Source of the DNA: Sulfurovum sp.
GTDB taxonomy: Bacteria > Campylobacterota > Campylobacteria > Campylobacterales > Sulfurovaceae
Length of the DNA stretch: 64,000 bases
Assembly: GCA_030949725.1 (NCBI GenBank)
Contig: JAUZSE010000006.1
Span: 165,806-229,805 of the forward strand
Reading direction: 5' to 3'
Below are positions 48,167 to 57,616 of this stretch, piece by piece; the first letter of the stretch is position 1; each line of letters opens with the position of its first letter. The position numbers and the translations under genes were made by a program. The notes under the pieces are model-generated. The model worked only from the letters and a program-made list of their open reading frames with translations. It was not told the origin of the DNA and made no database searches.

Positions 48167-49499
48167 CTCCATTGCTGCTATCGCTACTGCTCATGGTGTT
48201 GCTTCTATTTCTATTATTAGAGTCAGTGGAGAGGCGGCACTTGAGATAGCACATAAAATTTCCCATTTAGACAATATCACTCCCCGATACGCACATCTCA
48301 CTTCCCTTTATACTTCTGATAAGGATCTCATAGACCATGCGATTATGATCTATTTTGAAGCACCGCATAGTTTTACAGGTGAAGAGATCGTAGAGTTCCA
48401 ATGTCATGGGGGTATGATCGTTGCACAAGAGATACTCGATACCATTACGTCTTATGGTGTAAGATTGGCAGAACCTGGTGAGTTTTCTAAACGTGCATTT
48501 CTCAATGGTAAAATGGATTTAACAGAAGCAGAAGCTATCTCAAAACTTATAGAAGCAAAATCGCTAGCTGCAGCTAAAATCTTGGCAAAGCAAATGAAGG
48601 GTGAACTCAAACGCTTTGTAGAGGTGAGTAGAGAAGCACTTTTAAGGTCTCTAGCCTATGGGGAAGTGATGATAGATTATGCAGAGGAAGATATTCCTGA
48701 TGATATAATGGCAAGTATCACAGCACAACTAGAAGGACTCTCCACACAGATTGAAGATATTGTAGATGCAAGCCACAGACGTAGAGGACTTATAGAAGGT
48801 TTTAAAGTGGCGATTATTGGAAAACCTAATGTGGGTAAAAGTTCCTTGCTGAATGCTTTACTAAGCTATGATAGAGCCATTGTCTCTGACATTGCAGGGA
48901 CGACTAGAGATACTATAGAAGAGCAGGTACGTATAGGTTCACATATTATTCGTCTAGTAGATACAGCAGGGATCCGTGAATCTGAAGATACTATAGAAAA
49001 GATTGGTATAGAACGTACCTTGGCTTCAGTAGAAGATGCGGATGTCATCATTGCGTTATTTGACAGTGCACGATCTTTTGATGAGGAAGATGCAAAGATC
49101 CTTTCACTTCTTGAGGGCTTAAAAGATAAACATGTCATCATTGCATTAAATAAGTCTGACCTTGATAGACATTTTGATATTTCTAAACTAAAAGCATATG
49201 AAGTCTTAGAAGTGAGTGCTAAAAAGTCTTTTGTAAAACTTACGCAAAAGCTGGAGAAACTCTTTGATGGTATTGGTGAGGGTGATGAACTTATGTTGAT
49301 CTCCGCACGGCAAATTGAAGCAGTTACACAAGCTAGAAATGCAATTTTGGAAGCAAAAGAGCCACTTGTGAAGGGTGAATTAGAATTTTTCTCTTATCAT
49401 TTACAAGAAGCGGTAAAGCATATATCTTCTATCTCAAAACCGTATGATAGTGAAGAAGTACTGGACAAAATGTTCGGCGAATTTTGCTTAGGGAAATAA
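48159..49499 (+). CDS. mnmE: tRNA modification GTPase MnmE
   Basis: MnmE, with MnmG, modifies the wobble uridine of several tRNAs. The folate-binding N-terminal domain is at residues 1-115 (TAHGVASISIIRVSGE, PGEFSKRAFLNGKMDLTEAE). The GTPase is in the middle: GKPNVGKSSLLNAL, GTTRDT, DTAGIRE and NKSD. The C-terminal FCLGK carries the conserved C-x-G-K cysteine. Length 446 is normal. Confidence 0.96.
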   Translation: MHNSIAAIATAHGVASISIIRVSGEAALEIAHKISHLDNITPRYAHLTSLYTSDKDLIDHAIMIYFEAPHSFTGEEIVEFQCHGGMIVAQEILDTITSYGVRLAEPGEFSKRAFLNGKMDLTEAEAISKLIEAKSLAAAKILAKQMKGELKRFVEVSREALLRSLAYGEVMIDYAEEDIPDDIMASITAQLEGLSTQIEDIVDASHRRRGLIEGFKVAIIGKPNVGKSSLLNALLSYDRAIVSDIAGTTRDTIEEQVRIGSHIIRLVDTAGIRESEDTIEKIGIERTLASVEDADVIIALFDSARSFDEEDAKILSLLEGLKDKHVIIALNKSDLDRHFDISKLKAYEVLEVSAKKSFVKLTQKLEKLFDGIGEGDELMLISARQIEAVTQARNAILEAKEPLVKGELEFFSYHLQEAVKHISSISKPYDSEEVLDKMFGEFCLGK

Positions 49500-49500
49500 A

Positions 49501-49833
49501 ATGAAATCATTTGAATATCTTAAAGAGTTAGACAATTTTGAACTTTATCTTATACCTATTTTATTGATTTTTACTATTTGGTTTATTTTAGATACGGTTA
49601 AGTATTATAAGGGCGAAAAACGAAATATAAAATATTTACATAAATTTGCAAAAGAAGGTGAAGTTGAGGCACAAAAGCACCTTGCAAAACGTTACTATGA
49701 AGGCAACATGGTTAAAAAATCTTTTCAAAGAGCATCTTTTTGGTCTCAAAAAGCTTCTTTCTCTGCTAAAAGAATATCCGATTATAAGAGTAAAATATTT
49801 TTAAATATTACTAGTAAAAATAAGAAATACTAA
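49501..49833 (+). CDS. Small membrane protein with a Sel1-like repeat
   Basis: The 110-residue protein has one membrane segment (FELYLIPILLIFTIWFILDT, residues 14-33) and a cytoplasmic helical part (FAKEGEVEAQKHLAKRYYEG) that fits one Sel1-type repeat. Sel1 repeats mediate protein contacts. It starts two bases after mnmE and is probably cotranscribed with it. The function is unknown. Confidence 0.65.
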   Translation: MKSFEYLKELDNFELYLIPILLIFTIWFILDTVKYYKGEKRNIKYLHKFAKEGEVEAQKHLAKRYYEGNMVKKSFQRASFWSQKASFSAKRISDYKSKIFLNITSKNKKY

Positions 49834-49848
49834 TACACTATAGTGTAT
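49833..49848. promoter_or_regulatory. Perfect 16-base palindrome ATACACTATAGTGTAT
   Basis: The two halves are exact complements. It overlaps or adjoins a -10-like TATACT (49846-49851) and lies 30 bases before the next start, as an operator would. The cognate regulator is unknown. Confidence 0.5.
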
Positions 49849-49877
49849 ACTGTCATAATTACTATCAAGGAAGAAGA

Positions 49878-50528
49878 ATGTTTAAAAGAATTGCTTTACT
49901 TAGTCTTACTTTACTTACTCTGTCTGTATTGACAGGGTGTACTCGGTCACGGTTGTCATCAAAGAATAGTGCTCATAATAGCAGTAACAATAATCAAAGT
50001 TGGGCTGATCAAACCAATGTAGATGATGTAGATATATCTGACTTGGATGAAAACCTTAAAGAATCAGAAATGATGATGACAGAAAGTGGTCAAGTACAGA
50101 AAATAGCACGTATCAATTTTCCTTCTTCAGAATATAATCGTTTGGCAAGAACAGGTAAAGGTACAGTAAGAGGTACCATTTACTTGAAAGATAGCTACGA
50201 AAAAGGTATTCTTGGCGCGAATACAAGACTTTATTTGAATCCACTCACTTCATATTCTAAACAGTGGTACAAGGAGAGTTATTTAGGTGGAGCAAAGATG
50301 ACAAAAGCAGATTCGAGACTCTTTAATTATTTGAAATTCACTGCTTCAGATGAAAATGGTAAATTTGCATTTTATGGTGTACCGTCTGGGAGTTATTATC
50401 TTATCGGTACGGTAAAATGTGGACAAGAATGTGGGTATGGCAATGATAAAAATATACGTATAGCAAGAAAAGTAACCATAGAGGGCAATCAGATATTGGA
50501 AAAAGATTTGACTAGGATGATTGACTAA
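49878..50528 (+). CDS. Lipoprotein with a carboxypeptidase-regulatory-like domain
   Basis: The signal ends in the lipobox LSVLTGC, so residue 21 or so becomes the lipidated cysteine. An asparagine/serine-rich spacer follows. The C-terminal half (GTVRGTIYLKDSYEKGILGA, FTASDENGKFAFYGVPSGSY) resembles an immunoglobulin-like carboxypeptidase regulatory domain, often used in surface or binding proteins. The next gene starts directly at the stop, so the two are cotranscribed. The ligand is unknown. Confidence 0.7.
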   Translation: MFKRIALLSLTLLTLSVLTGCTRSRLSSKNSAHNSSNNNQSWADQTNVDDVDISDLDENLKESEMMMTESGQVQKIARINFPSSEYNRLARTGKGTVRGTIYLKDSYEKGILGANTRLYLNPLTSYSKQWYKESYLGGAKMTKADSRLFNYLKFTASDENGKFAFYGVPSGSYYLIGTVKCGQECGYGNDKNIRIARKVTIEGNQILEKDLTRMID

Positions 50529-51092
50529 ATGATAAAATTTTTACTACTATGCCTAATACCTATGATGGTTTTTTCAGGTCAGCTAGACATAGGAAAAAAC
50601 GAAAAAAATATAGGGATAGAGGTAAACCCCTTTAGGGTTTTGTTGCAAGAATCTGATCATAATAGCTTAAGTGGTTCTCTGTCTTTCTTTTTGGAAGATC
50701 AAAATACAGAAATTAGATTTCCCTTCTTCTGGGATAGGGATACATGGGATGGCTATAGTGATACCACAACAACAATAGATACAGAATACAGATACTATAT
50801 AGACAACAGTGGGGTTGGCGGTCTTTTCATAGGAGGGCTAGCAAGGCTTGCAATGCTAGATAATGAAGAAACCAACAAAGATACTATGAAGCTAGGAGCA
50901 GGGTTTACTTTAGGATATAGATATATGCCAGAGGGTAGTAATTGGTATGCAGGTGTAAGTATTTCTGTTATACGATACTTTAGTGGAGAAAACCATATAT
51001 TTGGTAAGGGTGGCATAGATACTACTTGGTTAGATAATGATACAAAAGGTATTATAGATGTAGACCTATTTAAGATAGGTTATAGATTTTAA
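50529..51092 (+). CDS. Probable outer-membrane beta-barrel protein
   Basis: A signal peptide (MIKFLLLCLIPMMVFSG) is followed by alternating amphipathic strands and a C-terminal strand ending in phenylalanine (VDLFKIGYRF), the typical end of outer-membrane barrels. With 187 residues, an eight-stranded barrel is plausible. No family is recognised. It may work with the lipoprotein just upstream. Confidence 0.65.
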   Translation: MIKFLLLCLIPMMVFSGQLDIGKNEKNIGIEVNPFRVLLQESDHNSLSGSLSFFLEDQNTEIRFPFFWDRDTWDGYSDTTTTIDTEYRYYIDNSGVGGLFIGGLARLAMLDNEETNKDTMKLGAGFTLGYRYMPEGSNWYAGVSISVIRYFSGENHIFGKGGIDTTWLDNDTKGIIDVDLFKIGYRF

Positions 51093-51112
51093 TTTAATTT
51101 TTAGTTTTACGA

Positions 51113-51241
51113 ATGTGCGTAAGAGCAGAACTTTTAGCCAAAAGTGCAGACAAAATTGGTAGTGTTGAATATTTGGATAAGAGAAATAATTATTATGGAT
51201 ATGGAAAACTTAATTTAGATGAGGCTATGTCTTTTTATTAG
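51113..51241 (+). pseudogene. C-terminal relic of a subtilase (S8) peptidase
   Basis: The 42-codon frame reads RAELLAKSADKIGSVEYLDK and ends YYGYGKLNLDEAMSFY. A helix ending in SADKIG and a final YGxGxLNxDEA pattern is how many subtilisin-like proteases end. The catalytic triad is absent. An ATG happens to precede it, but the piece looks like the remains of a larger gene. Confidence 0.5.
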
Positions 51242-51247
51242 AGTAGC

Positions 51248-51928
51248 TTACCCTTTTGGGTAAGCTTTCTCCAATGCCTCATAGAGTGCCTGAGGAGTTA
51301 TGTCTTCATTTTCTTCAAGCAATCTTTGCATACTAACGTTATCTTCTTCCCCATTCCATATCTTGATATAGCTTCCCTCTTTATACCCATGGTCTTGTCT
51401 AAATTTATTTAATATATTTTTGCCTACATAGAGTTGATAGAGTGCATCAAGATTAAGTTCAGACTGTACGGCTACATCTATGAATGCTTCCATAAGTTTT
51501 TCGGTAGATTCTCCACAAAACAGTGTTTTTATAAGTACTTCTACAACAGCGATTTGCTCATAATAATCTTTAGAACTTTCTTGAGTATCTTCAGAAAAGG
51601 TTGAAAAGTTTGCAAGATGATTGATATTTTTTGCTAGCGTCTCAATACTACCGAGATTTTCCCTTTTATAATCTTGAAGTCCTTGAGACATAATAAAGTG
51701 CCAAATATCAACAGCCTCTATTTTAATATTGGCATAATCAGGTTTGGCATCTATATTTTTCCAGTGTTTCCACGGATAGCTTTCTATAAGTTCTGCACAT
51801 TCAAGGTAAGTACAACGTTTCCAGTCAATTTGTTTAGCATTTTTAGTCAACCCATCTTCCCAATCGATACCATTGGTCGCATCATTGAGTTCTTGTTGTA
51901 GTTCGAGCATTTGTAGTATTTTGTCCAT
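51248..51928 (-). CDS. dut: dUTP diphosphatase, dimeric all-alpha type
   Basis: This enzyme hydrolyses dUTP to dUMP and keeps uracil out of DNA. The all-helical dimeric type, as in Campylobacter, is recognised from LQQELNDATNGIDWEDG, RCTYLECAELIESYPWKHWK (with metal-binding E-x-x-E) and NIKIEAVDIWHFIMSQ (E and D of the second site). Length 226 is normal. It is transcribed away from the lipoprotein genes. AAAGAGG precedes the start. Confidence 0.9.
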   Translation of the reverse strand: MDKILQMLELQQELNDATNGIDWEDGLTKNAKQIDWKRCTYLECAELIESYPWKHWKNIDAKPDYANIKIEAVDIWHFIMSQGLQDYKRENLGSIETLAKNINHLANFSTFSEDTQESSKDYYEQIAVVEVLIKTLFCGESTEKLMEAFIDVAVQSELNLDALYQLYVGKNILNKFRQDHGYKEGSYIKIWNGEEDNVSMQRLLEENEDITPQALYEALEKAYPKG

Positions 51929-52056
51929 AATTTACCTCTTTGATTGTATTGTAGATATTGTACCTTTTCATTAATTAATAATGACCGTTATCATAATAAA
52001 GTTTTACTTTGGGTGGGGGGTTGATAGAAGAAGTATGATGAGTGAAACATACAAAG

Positions 52057-53235
52057 CTACCTTAGCAAATGCCCCACAAACTTAGACATATTATCAAGTA
52101 TCTTGCCACCTTTTCTAAATCCAAGACCACATGCTTCATAGGCATAGAAAACACCTGCTTGGTAGGATGTGCCTTGGGTATCTGTGTTTAGTTCTGTGTA
52201 GGCTTGGTAGACCATCTTGTGGTTGTCGTAGTCACCTTCTATACTCTCTAAAACCTCTGCTTTTTCATCTAAGATACTTACCGAACCACCTTCTCTGCCA
52301 AATACAGGTTTTTTGACTTGTGTTTGTCCTGCTAATGGCTCAAAAGATGTTTCGAGTAGAAGAGGGTGGTTGGGGTAGAGATCCCATAGTATTTTGAGTA
52401 AACCTTTACTTTGGAAGAGTAGGGTGTAAGCAGGGTTGAAAATGATGGCTTTTTGGTTTTTGATGATGTTTGTGAGTATCATGGCTAGGTCTGATTCTTC
52501 GAGTGCTATGTCTTCCCATGGGATGAGTTTAAACCAAAGTTCATAGTTTTTATCCTTGTAATTTATGCCTTCCTCAGCAGAAAATTCTATGTCATCAATG
52601 TAAGCAAATTCTGTTTCATAGCCAGCTTCTGTAGCGATATGTTGAAGCAGTCTAACGGTATTTTCTTCTTCTGCATTTCCCTTGACGGAGCTAAACAAAA
52701 AGCCCCATCCGTCATAGTTTTCTTCAAAAGTAGAGACATTTTCTTCAAGTGTGACCAAACGTTTGAAGTTGTTAAGCAGTGATTCATAGAGTGCATTAAA
52801 TTGGCTTGATTCTTCAAGACCATCTTGTTTGAGCATAGCCCATTGTATGATTGCTGTTTCAAAAAGTGCTGTAGGGGTGTCTGCATTGAACTCTAAAAGC
52901 TTGATAGGTTTTCCATCAAGTCCACCTGCTAGATCAAAACGTCCGTAAAGATGCCAGTGGACATCATTTTCCCAAGACTCTTTGATGGCTTCAACAAGAT
53001 TAAAAGGGATGCCGATGTCATGAAATAGGTTATTTTCTACCACATGCTCTGCTGCAACCACCACCATGTCATAGAGGGTATTTGTCGCTTCATAATACGC
53101 TTCTGCTTCTTCTTCTGAAAGTACAACAAGTTCATCGCAGATGTAGGAGCTTTCATCTGAGTCTGTATGCCATACGAAACCAAGTGATTCTAGGTAGTCT
53201 GTATCTAGGGGAGTTGTTTTTTGTAAATTTAACAT
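52057..53235 (-). CDS. Glutathionylspermidine synthase-like ATP-grasp protein
   Basis: The protein (392 residues) belongs to the family of the C-terminal synthetase of glutathionylspermidine synthase and its YgiC/YjfC relatives. Motifs include HLYGRFDLAGGLDGKPIKLL EFNADTPT (substrate and Mg binding), LFQSKGLLKILWDLYPNHPL, KPVFGREGGSV (ATP-grasp) and YQAGVFYAYEACGLGFRKGG near the end. It probably ligates an amine or peptide to a carboxylate; the substrate is unknown. It follows the lipoprotein gene with a three-base gap, as an operon. Confidence 0.85.
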   Translation of the reverse strand: MLNLQKTTPLDTDYLESLGFVWHTDSDESSYICDELVVLSEEEAEAYYEATNTLYDMVVVAAEHVVENNLFHDIGIPFNLVEAIKESWENDVHWHLYGRFDLAGGLDGKPIKLLEFNADTPTALFETAIIQWAMLKQDGLEESSQFNALYESLLNNFKRLVTLEENVSTFEENYDGWGFLFSSVKGNAEEENTVRLLQHIATEAGYETEFAYIDDIEFSAEEGINYKDKNYELWFKLIPWEDIALEESDLAMILTNIIKNQKAIIFNPAYTLLFQSKGLLKILWDLYPNHPLLLETSFEPLAGQTQVKKPVFGREGGSVSILDEKAEVLESIEGDYDNHKMVYQAYTELNTDTQGTSYQAGVFYAYEACGLGFRKGGKILDNMSKFVGHLLR

Positions 53236-53238
53236 TTC

Positions 53239-53808
53239 TTAACCACCAAAAGATCCACGACTTCTACTTGAAGACTTTTTAGCACCAAAAAATCCACTTT
53301 TTTTACTAGAACTTGTTCTTGATTTACTGAAACTATTTTTACTTTTTGAATAGGTAGAAGGAGATTTATATCCTGCTTTACGGTTGTTCTGATAATTTTG
53401 ATTACCAAAAAGTTTATTTCCTATAAAAGAACCAAGCATCGCTCCAGCCATACTTGCCATGATGATTGAACCTAGCCCCATACCTTCACTTGCCTGTGGA
53501 TTTTGTTGTGTGAGTTCTGAAGTACCCGCATCCACTTTGGCAGCTTCTTCTTTGATAAGTGTATCTAGCTGGGCTTGTGTCAGAACACTTTCACTACCAT
53601 CCAGTTTTTTAAGTACGATACGTGTTTCCTCAGCAGGAAATTCATCTACGATTTTATATTTACCTGGAGCAGTTTCTTCAATGATGACAAAAGCACCTTT
53701 TGTCTGTTGCTCTTGCTGTTGTTGTGTACATCCCGTAACCCCTGTTGCCAATAACGCACCTAGCCCTGTAGCGGCTGCGATAGTTGAAAGTTTTGTTAAA
53801 TGTCTCAT
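53239..53808 (-). CDS. UPF0323 lipoprotein
   Basis: The signal peptide and lipobox (LLATGVTGC) precede a glutamine run. GAFVIIEETAPGKYKIVDEF and GLGSIIMASMAGAMLGSFIG are as in the UPF0323 family of Campylobacterota. The tail is rich in serine, lysine and glycine. Length 189. It is always near the glutathionylspermidine-synthase-like gene in my reading of this operon type, suggesting joint function, though that is unproven. Confidence 0.85.
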   Translation of the reverse strand: MRHLTKLSTIAAATGLGALLATGVTGCTQQQQEQQTKGAFVIIEETAPGKYKIVDEFPAEETRIVLKKLDGSESVLTQAQLDTLIKEEAAKVDAGTSELTQQNPQASEGMGLGSIIMASMAGAMLGSFIGNKLFGNQNYQNNRKAGYKSPSTYSKSKNSFSKSRTSSSKKSGFFGAKKSSSRSRGSFGG

Positions 53809-53876
53809 GCACTGTTCCTAAATAAGATTTATTTCATTTTAGCAAAAAATTATTAATATATTATTGATGCCCATGT

Positions 53877-53882
53877 TATAAT
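53877..53882 (+). promoter_or_regulatory. -10 box TATAAT upstream of the PhoX-like gene
   Basis: TGTTATAATGC lies 88 bases before the GTG start, within the divergent gap. There is no good -35 box. It is a likely promoter given the lack of alternatives. Confidence 0.4.
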
Positions 53883-53969
53883 GCAAGTAGACGATGTTAG
53901 ATATATAGCTAGATTACAGGAATGTAATCAATTTATTATTATTTTGTTACCTTTAAAGGAGAAAATTCT

Positions 53970-55874
53970 GTGTTAAAAAACATTTCAAAGGAATTTATTG
54001 TGCGTATAACATTAATCTCGCTTTCTGCAGTGATTGCAGTCAGTTTGGCAGTGAACGGTTGTAACAGTGACTCAAATAGTATAGATGACTTAGCAAAAGT
54101 CAGTAGCATTACTTTTGCTCCTGTAGCAATCTCAAGTAATGATGCTGAAAAAACGGTGATGAGGGTTTCTTCTTCACTTACAGTAGCCTATGATGATGAA
54201 ACAAGTAAAACCTATGATCTAAGCTATAAAGTATTGGCAAAAATGGGAAATACGATAGGGTCTAGTAAGTTGGGTCTTATGACGGATATCAATGATGATG
54301 CTATCTTGAAGGGTGGAGAGGTAGACATTTCTGATGGACCTGATGGAAATTCACTCATTACTGTAGGATCTAAACACTATCTCATAACACATATGGAAGA
54401 GAGACCAGGGGTACTTTACAATACAGAAGTAACAGTGGAAAATGGTGTATTTAAAGCAGTAGATACTAAGCCTGTGGATCTTTCTGCTATGGGTGGTACA
54501 ATCATTAACTGTGCTTCTTCAAAAACTGCTTATGGAAGTCATTTGGGTGGGGAAGAAGATTATTCACTTAACTCCATATTTGCAGATAAAAATTCACCTT
54601 TTTATGTGGACTGTGCTTTAGATGGCACGGGTAACACCGTTGCTGGTTTGGCAGATTACTTTTGTTCTTATGTTGACGGTATGCAAAAATACCTTGGGGA
54701 TCAAAATATAGATAAAAATAATGCTTATAACGGAGATACATTCTCTCCTTATAATTATGGATACATAGTAGAAGTACAACCTCAAGAAGATGGATCTACT
54801 AAAAGTGCCAAACATTATGTTACGGGTAAATATACACCAGAATTGGCAACCATGATGCCTGATGGTAAAACGGTTTATATGTCAGATGATGGTACAGCTA
54901 AAGGGTTGTGGAAATTTGTTTCAGATGAGAAAATTACAGATTTTAAAGCAGACTGGGAGGGAACACTGTATGCTGCTAAGGTAGTACAAACCTCTGCCAA
55001 AAATGGCGGTGTATTTGATGTTTCATGGATTCAACTAGGACATGCAAAAGACAGCGAAATTGAAGCAATAATCAAATCTAAAATGAAAATAACGGATATC
55101 TTTGAAATTACCAAACCTGATGAGAATGGAACTTGTGCAACAGGTACTAAAATTTATGAAGACTCTACTTTAGAATGTCTTACACTTAAAACAGGGCAAG
55201 AGAAAGCAGCGGCATTTTTGGAAACAAGAAAGTATGCAGCCCTTAAAGGTGCAACGATAGAATTTAGAAAAGAAGAAGGTCTTACGTATGATGCGGACAA
55301 AAATGTACTTTATATCTCAATGTCTGAGATCAAAAAAAGTATGGAAGATAACTATAAAGGTCAAGAGCCAATCAATGACATCAGACTTGAAACCAATGTT
55401 TGTGGCGCAGTTTACGAGCTTGTATTAGACAACGATTATAGTGGAACAGCTCTGAAAGCTCTAGTTGTGGGACAACCCTTAGATGCTAATGATACGTATG
55501 CTGATGAATGGACATGTCATCCTGATGGCATTGCAAATCCAGATAACATTACATATATCGGACACAATACACTGCTTATTTCTGAAGATACAACAAAACA
55601 TGTCAATAACATGACTTGGGCATATAACACGCAAACAAAAAGCATGACCAGAATAGCATCCTTGCCTATAGGTGGAGAAGTAACAGGTGTAGATACAGCA
55701 GCGATAGATGATAAAGGAATTTTGCTTATCAATGTGCAACACCCTTTTAAAGATAATCCTAAAGCAGCAGATGGGTCTAAGCCAAATTCAGCACTTATTG
55801 AAGCTGCAACAGATGAACAATTGAAAGCGACAATCGGATATTTTGATGGACTTCCCGCAGATATATTTAGATGA
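53970..55874 (+). CDS. PhoX-like alkaline phosphatase family lipoprotein (DUF839)
   Basis: The N-terminus (RITLISLSAVIAVSLAVNGC) is a lipoprotein signal rather than the Tat signal usual for PhoX. The body has TIINCASSKTAYGSHLGGEE (a PhoX signature with metal-binding glutamates), MPDGKTVYMSDDGTAKGLWK and WTCHPDGIANPDNI, all typical of DUF839. PhoX proteins release phosphate from esters using Ca and Fe. The GTG start follows AAAGGAG. Length 634. The next gene starts five bases after the stop. Confidence 0.85.
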   Translation: MLKNISKEFIVRITLISLSAVIAVSLAVNGCNSDSNSIDDLAKVSSITFAPVAISSNDAEKTVMRVSSSLTVAYDDETSKTYDLSYKVLAKMGNTIGSSKLGLMTDINDDAILKGGEVDISDGPDGNSLITVGSKHYLITHMEERPGVLYNTEVTVENGVFKAVDTKPVDLSAMGGTIINCASSKTAYGSHLGGEEDYSLNSIFADKNSPFYVDCALDGTGNTVAGLADYFCSYVDGMQKYLGDQNIDKNNAYNGDTFSPYNYGYIVEVQPQEDGSTKSAKHYVTGKYTPELATMMPDGKTVYMSDDGTAKGLWKFVSDEKITDFKADWEGTLYAAKVVQTSAKNGGVFDVSWIQLGHAKDSEIEAIIKSKMKITDIFEITKPDENGTCATGTKIYEDSTLECLTLKTGQEKAAAFLETRKYAALKGATIEFRKEEGLTYDADKNVLYISMSEIKKSMEDNYKGQEPINDIRLETNVCGAVYELVLDNDYSGTALKALVVGQPLDANDTYADEWTCHPDGIANPDNITYIGHNTLLISEDTTKHVNNMTWAYNTQTKSMTRIASLPIGGEVTGVDTAAIDDKGILLINVQHPFKDNPKAADGSKPNSALIEAATDEQLKATIGYFDGLPADIFR

Positions 55875-55878
55875 TAGT

Positions 55879-57564
55879 ATGCATATAAAAAAACTATTGT
55901 TTCTAGGCGGATTCATTTTTATAGGCTGTGAAAATATAAGTGAGGTACAAACATTTTTCAAGAAAGAATTTATTCATAATTTGGAAGTAGATAATAATAT
56001 CTCTTATGCTAAGATCATTAACACACGAGGGGCGTATATACCTTCGATGTGTTATACAAAAACAAATGATACTTTGACAAATATGGTTTCTAACCCATGT
56101 TACAGTTGTCATACCAAAGGTAAACTCCCTAATTATTATAATGATACAAATCTTCAGAAAGAATACAATTTTCCAGCAGAAATGATGAAAAATCCTTTTA
56201 CTAATCTTTTTAAAGACCGAAGTAGACAAGTGGCAGTGATAGATGATAAGACTATTTTAGCCTATGTTAGAGCATCTAATTACTTTGACTCTGATGGAGA
56301 AATAGTACTTTCTCACTCACTTCCAAAATCTTGGAAAGGATATAAGCCAGATTGTTATTTTAATTTTGATGATGAGGGTTTTGATAAAGATAAAGAGGGT
56401 GATTACACTGGTTGGAGAGCCTTTAGATATTATCCATTTTTAGGGACATTTTGGCCAACAAATGGTTCTACAGATGATGTACTTATCAGACTAGATACGC
56501 CTTTTATGCAAGATGAAAATAATACATTTGATAAAGGTGTGTATCGATTGAACCTTGCTATTGTAGAAGCTTTGGTGAAACAAAAAGTGATCACATTTGA
56601 TATTGGGGTGGATGAAAGATTGTATGGTATTGACATCAATGCGAATGGCATCTTCGACACAGCCCATACGATTTCCCCAAAAATAAAATCTTATGTAGGA
56701 TTAGCAAAATTGTTTTTGAAAGAAGAAAAAATACATTTGGCTTCAGGTCTTTTTCCTGAAAATACGGAATTTTTACATTCGGTCAGATATTTGGATTGGG
56801 ATGAAAAACAAGATCAGATTGCTTTGTCTGCAAGAATGAAAGAATTACGTTATGCTAAAAAAACAATTTGTAAAACCTATGGAGAGATCCAAAGAGCTGC
56901 GGAGTCTGAACTCTTGGAATCACTTGCTCTTGACAGTTCCCAAGCACAAATCGCTCTTTTTAGAGGAAATTATGAAGAGGGATTACGCAATGAGATAGGC
57001 TGGGTTTATCAGGGATTTATAGAGGATAAAGTAGGGGAACTAAGACCTCAAACACATGAAGAAACCATCTCTTGTATGGGTTGTCATTCACATCTAGGTG
57101 CAACAACAGATTCTACATTTGCCTATGCACGTAAGTTTGAAGGTGTGAAGAAAGATAAAATGGATTATGGCTGGAACCATTGGAGTCAAAAAGGATTGAA
57201 TGGTATGCAAGAACCCAAAGTCAAATATCACGCATACTCAGATCAATATGAGTACAGTTTTTACTTACAGAATAATCATTCTGGTAATGAATTTAGAAAT
57301 AATGATGAGGTTCAAAATAAATTCTTTGATACGAACGGGAGTGTAAAAGAGGAGATGATAGAGGCACTTCACGATGATATTAGCGTGCTTCTATTCCCCT
57401 CAAAATTACGTGCGTTAAATTTAAATAAAGGATATAAAATAATGGTTGAAGAACAAAGTTATATCTATGGGAAAGATGCCAATGTCAAAGCAATGGAGAA
57501 TGTGTATAAAGAAATAAAAGAAGGGTTAAAAACCGATATAATAAATCCGATGATAAAACCATAA
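55879..57564 (+). CDS. Diheme c-type cytochrome lipoprotein, unknown family
   Basis: From ATG at 55879 (561 residues), a short signal with lipobox FIFIGC is followed by two haem-binding motifs: CYSCH (near residue 75) and CMGCH (near residue 395). A long middle domain carries no recognised motif (WRAFRYYPFLGTFWPTNGST, HLASGLFPENTEFLHSVRYL). The haem sites suggest electron transfer or peroxidase-like chemistry in the periplasm. It is probably cotranscribed with the PhoX-like gene. An earlier in-frame start at 55843 would destroy the signal. Confidence 0.75.
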   Translation: MHIKKLLFLGGFIFIGCENISEVQTFFKKEFIHNLEVDNNISYAKIINTRGAYIPSMCYTKTNDTLTNMVSNPCYSCHTKGKLPNYYNDTNLQKEYNFPAEMMKNPFTNLFKDRSRQVAVIDDKTILAYVRASNYFDSDGEIVLSHSLPKSWKGYKPDCYFNFDDEGFDKDKEGDYTGWRAFRYYPFLGTFWPTNGSTDDVLIRLDTPFMQDENNTFDKGVYRLNLAIVEALVKQKVITFDIGVDERLYGIDINANGIFDTAHTISPKIKSYVGLAKLFLKEEKIHLASGLFPENTEFLHSVRYLDWDEKQDQIALSARMKELRYAKKTICKTYGEIQRAAESELLESLALDSSQAQIALFRGNYEEGLRNEIGWVYQGFIEDKVGELRPQTHEETISCMGCHSHLGATTDSTFAYARKFEGVKKDKMDYGWNHWSQKGLNGMQEPKVKYHAYSDQYEYSFYLQNNHSGNEFRNNDEVQNKFFDTNGSVKEEMIEALHDDISVLLFPSKLRALNLNKGYKIMVEEQSYIYGKDANVKAMENVYKEIKEGLKTDIINPMIKP

Positions 57565-57577
57565 ATATGAGGAAAGG

Positions 57578-57603
57578 AGAGAGTGGAAGAACTCTCTTTT
57601 TAA
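57578..57603. terminator. Rho-independent terminator between convergent genes
   Basis: AGAGAGT-GGAAGA-ACTCTCT forms a seven-base-pair stem followed by TTTT. It ends the PhoX/cytochrome transcript and faces ftsZ from the other side. Confidence 0.7.
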
Positions 57604-57616
57604 TCCATTTTCTTTT

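Noticed and set aside
51113..51241. A genuine 42-residue small protein
   Set aside because: It resembles the end of a subtilase and lacks a ribosome site, so it is treated as a relic.
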